Assembly (NCBI GenBank): GCA_028699175.1
Contig: JAQVVC010000035.1
Location: 1-8,270 of the forward strand
Source: Bacilli bacterium
GTDB taxonomy: Bacteria > Bacillota_I > Bacilli_A > RF39 > UBA660
Reading direction: 5' to 3'
DNA length: 8,270 nt
Made by a program: the position numbers and the translations under genes. Positions 5,327-8,270 of the stretch are shown piece by piece. A model generated the notes under the pieces. The model ran no database searches and was not told the origin of the DNA. It saw only the letters and a list, made by a program, of their open reading frames with translations. Every line of letters begins with the position of its first letter. Position 1 is the stretch's first letter.

Positions 5327-7825
5327 GTGAAAGAAGTACTAAAGAAGATTCACGATTATAGCTTAGAAGAAATAATGGGCGAAAGATTTGCTCGTTATTC
5401 TAAATATATTATTCAAGATAGAGCGATACCAGATGTTAGAGATGGTCTAAAACCAGTTCAAAGAAGAATAATTTATGCAATGTATAGAGATAAAAACACT
5501 TATGATAAAATATTTAAAAAATGTGCTAATGCAGTAGGAAATGTATTAGGTAAATATCATCCTCATGGTGATACATCAGTATATGATGCCCTAGTTAGAA
5601 TGAGTCAAAATTGGAAACAAAATCATATATTAATTGAAGTTGATGGTAACAATGGATCAATAGATGGAGATTCAGCAGCAGCATATCGTTATACTGAAAC
5701 TAGACTTGCTAAAATCAGTGAAGAATTACTAAAAGATATTGACAAAGATACCGTTATAATGGCACCTAATTATTCAGATACCTTATTTGAACCAACTGTA
5801 CTTCCAGCAAAATTTCCTAACTTACTTGTAAATGGAGCAAGTGGTATTAGTGCTGGTTATGCTACTAATATTCCACCTCATAACTTAAATGAAGTAATTG
5901 ATGCAGTTATTAAAAGAATAGATAGCCCTAATTGCTATTTAGATACGATCTTAGATATTATTAAAGGTCCAGATTTTCCTATGGGAGGAATAATTCAGGG
6001 TGTTGATGGTATTAAATCAGCATTTGATAAAGGCCGTGGTAAAGTAGTTGTAAGGTCACGTTATGAATATATTAAAAGTAAAGGTAAAAGTCAAATTATT
6101 ATTACTGAAATACCTTTTGAAGTTAATAAAGCTTTTTTAGTTAAAAAAATTGATGATATCAGACTTGATAAAAAATTAGATGGTATAGCGGAAGTAAGGG
6201 ATGAATCTGATAAAGATTCAAGTATTAGAATTGCTATTGATTTAAAATCTGGTGCTGATCAAGAACTAATCATAAATTATTTACTTAAAAATACTGATTT
6301 ACAAACGAGTTATAACTATAATATGGTTACGATAGTAAACAGAAGGCCAAAATTATTAGGAATACTACCTATATTAGATGCTTATATTAAGCATCAAAAA
6401 GAAATAATTTATAAAAGAAGTGAATTTGATTTAGCATTTGCAAAAAAAGAATTACATATTACCGATGGATTAATAAAAGCAATTAGCATTTTAGATGAAG
6501 TAATTGCTCTTATTAGAGGAAGTAAAAATAAAGCTGATGCTATTCAAAATTTAATAAATAAATTTGATTTTACTGAAGAACAAGCTACAGCAATTGTCAT
6601 GTTACAATTATATCGTTTAACTAATACTGATGTGACTGTTTTGGAAGAAAAATTAACTAATTTAAGAAAAATTATTACTCATTTAGAATTAATTTTATCA
6701 TCAAGTGAAAAACTTAATTTAGTAATAAAAGAAGAATTACGCAAAATAAAAAAAGAATATGGAACTCCTAGAAAAACTGAAATATGTTTAGATTCTCATG
6801 AAATTGTAATTAATGAAAAAGATTTAATTACTAAAGAAGATGTAATTATAATATTAACTAATGATGGTTATTTAAAAAGAGTAAGTAAAAAATCTTATAG
6901 TTCTAATGCTGAAGAAACAGCATTAAAACCTGGTGATTATGTAATTAGTTATCTGCAAACTAATACCTTAAATAAATTAATTATATTTACTAAATTAGGT
7001 AATTATATATATCTTCCTATTCATGAGATACCAATATGTAAATGGAAAGAATTAGGAGTACATATAAGTAACCTAGTATTAGTCAATCCTGATGATAGAG
7101 TAGTAAATGCTTATGTTATTAATGAATCAATCGATAATCCTATTGTAGAATTATTTACTAAAAATGGAATGGTTAAAAGAACTAATTTAAATGATTTTAT
7201 TGTTAGTAGATATTCTAAAACATATACAGCTATTAAATTAAAACCTAATGATTTTTTAATTAATGTTTTGATTTCTAAAGAAAATACTTTATTAATAACT
7301 AAATCAGGATATTATTTAAATTATAAGACGGAAGAAATTCCGATTAGTGGTTCCAAAGCAGCAGGTGTTAAAGGTATTAATTTAAAAGAAGATCAAGTAA
7401 TTGCGGGATTAAATTATAATGATTTAGATGAATATGTTAATATATTTACTAATAAATCAACTGGTAAAAGAGTTAAGCTCAATGATTTAAAATTATTAAC
7501 TCGCGCCAAAAGAGGAAATACTATTATTAAGAAGATTAAATCTAATAATTATGAAATTTTAAACTCATTTATTACGAGTTCAAAAGATGTTATCGGATTA
7601 AAATTAGATGAGGATATTAATTATATTAAAAATAGCGAAATTTCCATTATGGATTTAATTAGTACTGGTTCAACAATAAGTAAAAAGAAAATAGATAAAT
7701 ATTTTATTAAAAAAGATTTATATATCTTAAAAGAAGAAAACAATATTAAAGAAAATGAATCTTCTTTTGAAGAAGATATTAAGGAATTTACTTTAGAAGA
7801 CTTTATTGAAGATTTTAAACTCTAA
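5327..7825 (+). CDS. parC: DNA topoisomerase IV subunit A
   Basis: The protein has 832 aa, starting at GTG 5327 after GGTGAT. It breaks and rejoins DNA in the ParC2-ParE2 enzyme that unlinks daughter chromosomes. The N-terminal breakage-reunion domain starts with the conserved YSKYIIQDRAIPDVRDGLKP (24-43). The quinolone-binding helix region is HPHGDTSVYDAL (78-89). The catalytic tyrosine is Tyr122, next to Arg121 in YRYTETR. The GIIQG site (220s) and the tower/coiled-coil region (about 350-480) follow. The ParC-type LQLYRLTNTD (426-435), and the absence of a GyrA-box QRGGKG, separate it from GyrA. From about residue 500 the C-terminal domain shows roughly six beta-propeller blade repeats (for example TNDGYLKRV, FTKLGNYIYLP, FTKNGMVKR, TKSGYYLNY). 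An acidic tail of about 30 residues makes it slightly longer than typical Bacilli ParC. parE is not next to it in this window. It is divergent from the ABC operon and probably co-transcribed with ylbD. Confidence 0.97.
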   Translation: MKEVLKKIHDYSLEEIMGERFARYSKYIIQDRAIPDVRDGLKPVQRRIIYAMYRDKNTYDKIFKKCANAVGNVLGKYHPHGDTSVYDALVRMSQNWKQNHILIEVDGNNGSIDGDSAAAYRYTETRLAKISEELLKDIDKDTVIMAPNYSDTLFEPTVLPAKFPNLLVNGASGISAGYATNIPPHNLNEVIDAVIKRIDSPNCYLDTILDIIKGPDFPMGGIIQGVDGIKSAFDKGRGKVVVRSRYEYIKSKGKSQIIITEIPFEVNKAFLVKKIDDIRLDKKLDGIAEVRDESDKDSSIRIAIDLKSGADQELIINYLLKNTDLQTSYNYNMVTIVNRRPKLLGILPILDAYIKHQKEIIYKRSEFDLAFAKKELHITDGLIKAISILDEVIALIRGSKNKADAIQNLINKFDFTEEQATAIVMLQLYRLTNTDVTVLEEKLTNLRKIITHLELILSSSEKLNLVIKEELRKIKKEYGTPRKTEICLDSHEIVINEKDLITKEDVIIILTNDGYLKRVSKKSYSSNAEETALKPGDYVISYLQTNTLNKLIIFTKLGNYIYLPIHEIPICKWKELGVHISNLVLVNPDDRVVNAYVINESIDNPIVELFTKNGMVKRTNLNDFIVSRYSKTYTAIKLKPNDFLINVLISKENTLLITKSGYYLNYKTEEIPISGSKAAGVKGINLKEDQVIAGLNYNDLDEYVNIFTNKSTGKRVKLNDLKLLTRAKRGNTIIKKIKSNNYEILNSFITSSKDVIGLKLDEDINYIKNSEISIMDLISTGSTISKKKIDKYFIKKDLYILKEENNIKENESSFEEDIKEFTLEDFIEDFKL

Positions 7826-7869
7826 CATAAAAAACACTTATAAGAATAAAGTATTATAGGTGATTTTTT

Positions 7870-8223
7870 ATGTCTAAAAAAGAAGAATTTAAAATATTTA
7901 TTTCTAAACATCCTGAGTTAGTATCTTATATTAAAAATAGAGAACATACTTGGCAAGACTTTTATGAAATATTTGATATTTATGGGGACAATAAAGAAGT
8001 ATGGGATAAATATCAAAATAAGAGTGATTATGAGGACAGGCAGGCTCCGCTAAATGAATTGACAAATATTGTTAAAAATATTAATATGGATAATGTTCAA
8101 AAATATATTATAAATGCTCAAAAAGCTATTAATGTAATACAAGAACTAACTTCTAAAAATCCAGTTAAAACTCCACCCGTACCAAAAACACCAAGACCAA
8201 TTACTAAGTTTTTTGGAGATTAA
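7870..8223 (+). CDS. ylbD: YlbD-family protein (putative coat protein family)
   Basis: The protein has 117 aa. AGGTGAT (7858-7864) lies 5 nt before the ATG. The N-terminal half matches the YlbD family pattern: an FKIFISKHPELV segment (residues 7-18), then the TWQDFYE motif and a GDNKEVW stretch. A second conserved helix (about 60-95) with NMDNVQKYIINAQKAINVIQ and a Pro-rich C-terminus ending RPITKFFGD also fit. No signal peptide or membrane segment is present. In Bacillus the family is named as a putative spore coat protein on limited evidence; its biochemical role is unknown. It follows parC by 44 nt without a terminator hairpin and precedes ylbE by one base, as in the Bacillus ylbD-ylbE order. 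Codons around 8034-8052 are noticeably GC-richer than the rest of the gene. Confidence 0.85.
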   Translation: MSKKEEFKIFISKHPELVSYIKNREHTWQDFYEIFDIYGDNKEVWDKYQNKSDYEDRQAPLNELTNIVKNINMDNVQKYIINAQKAINVIQELTSKNPVKTPPVPKTPRPITKFFGD

Positions 8224-8224
8224 T

Positions 8225-8270
8225 ATGGAACAAGACTTACAATTTAAGATATATAAAGATAAAAAACTAG
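8225..8270 (+). CDS. ylbE: YlbE-like protein, N-terminus only
   Basis: ATG 8225 starts one base after the ylbD stop and has GGAGAT (8215-8220) 4 nt upstream. The 15 visible residues, MEQDLQFKIYKDKKL, run off the window edge. The sequence is compatible with the start of YlbE-like proteins, but the call rests mainly on position: ylbE follows ylbD in Bacillus. The spacing implies translational coupling with ylbD. Confidence 0.6.
   Translation, partial: MEQDLQFKIYKDKKL

Noticed and set aside
5327..7825. GyrA instead of ParC
   Set aside because: The GyrA-box is absent and the LQLYRLTNTD region and N-terminal sequence are of the Bacilli ParC type.
7826..7869. A terminator between parC and ylbD
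   Set aside because: Only a short CTTATAAG palindrome is present, with no usable loop and no T-run directly after it.
1..8270. Mycoplasma-type code (TGA as Trp)
   Set aside because: The AT bias and lineage raise the question, but Trp is TGG throughout the intact genes and no in-frame TGA occurs in them.

Overview
The window is a very AT-rich stretch of a low-GC Gram-positive chromosome. A Bacilli-type ParC, a ylbD-ylbE pair, strong GGAGG/GGTGAT ribosome binding sites and Bacilli-style ABC-2 transporter genes point to the class Bacilli. The extreme AT bias and a short secreted protein with an SYA-type signal peptide fit the uncultured gut lineages near the old Mollicutes boundary (RF39-like), but that placement is inference. 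Every Trp in the intact genes is TGG and no intact frame contains TGA, so the code looks standard. The mycoplasma code is not suggested.

Left part (1-1452, + strand): a small exported protein of unknown function (64-711), possibly related to the TasA/camelysin group, with its own terminator. A polytopic membrane protein (796-1425) follows. It resembles a CPBP (CAAX protease / bacteriocin-processing) protein but lacks the usual active-site histidines.

Middle (1452-3046): an IS1182-family insertion sequence. Its single transposase gene is broken by two 1-nt frameshifts, while the three catalytic DDE residues are still encoded. The element sits between two near-identical 26-bp copies of a hairpin terminator. 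Taking out the element plus one copy restores one bidirectional terminator shared by the convergent membrane-protein gene and ABC operon, so the hairpin was the insertion target and was duplicated. The left end carries a second, inverted copy of the terminal repeat. It also has a leader hairpin with a T-run between the probable promoter and the transposase, and one arm of that hairpin could pair instead with the start of the transposase gene.

Right part: a two-gene ABC exporter operon on the minus strand (ATPase 5199-4309, permease 4309-3071, TAATG overlap) of the YhaQ-YhaP / NatA-NatB type. It diverges from parC (5327-7825), topoisomerase IV subunit A, across a 127-bp promoter region. ylbD (7870-8223) and the start of ylbE (8225, cut by the window edge) follow parC on the same strand without a visible terminator and probably form one transcription unit with it.

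I see no tRNA, rRNA, CRISPR array, prophage or recognisable defence system. The least ordinary content is the insertion-sequence/terminator arrangement and the leader structure inside the element.
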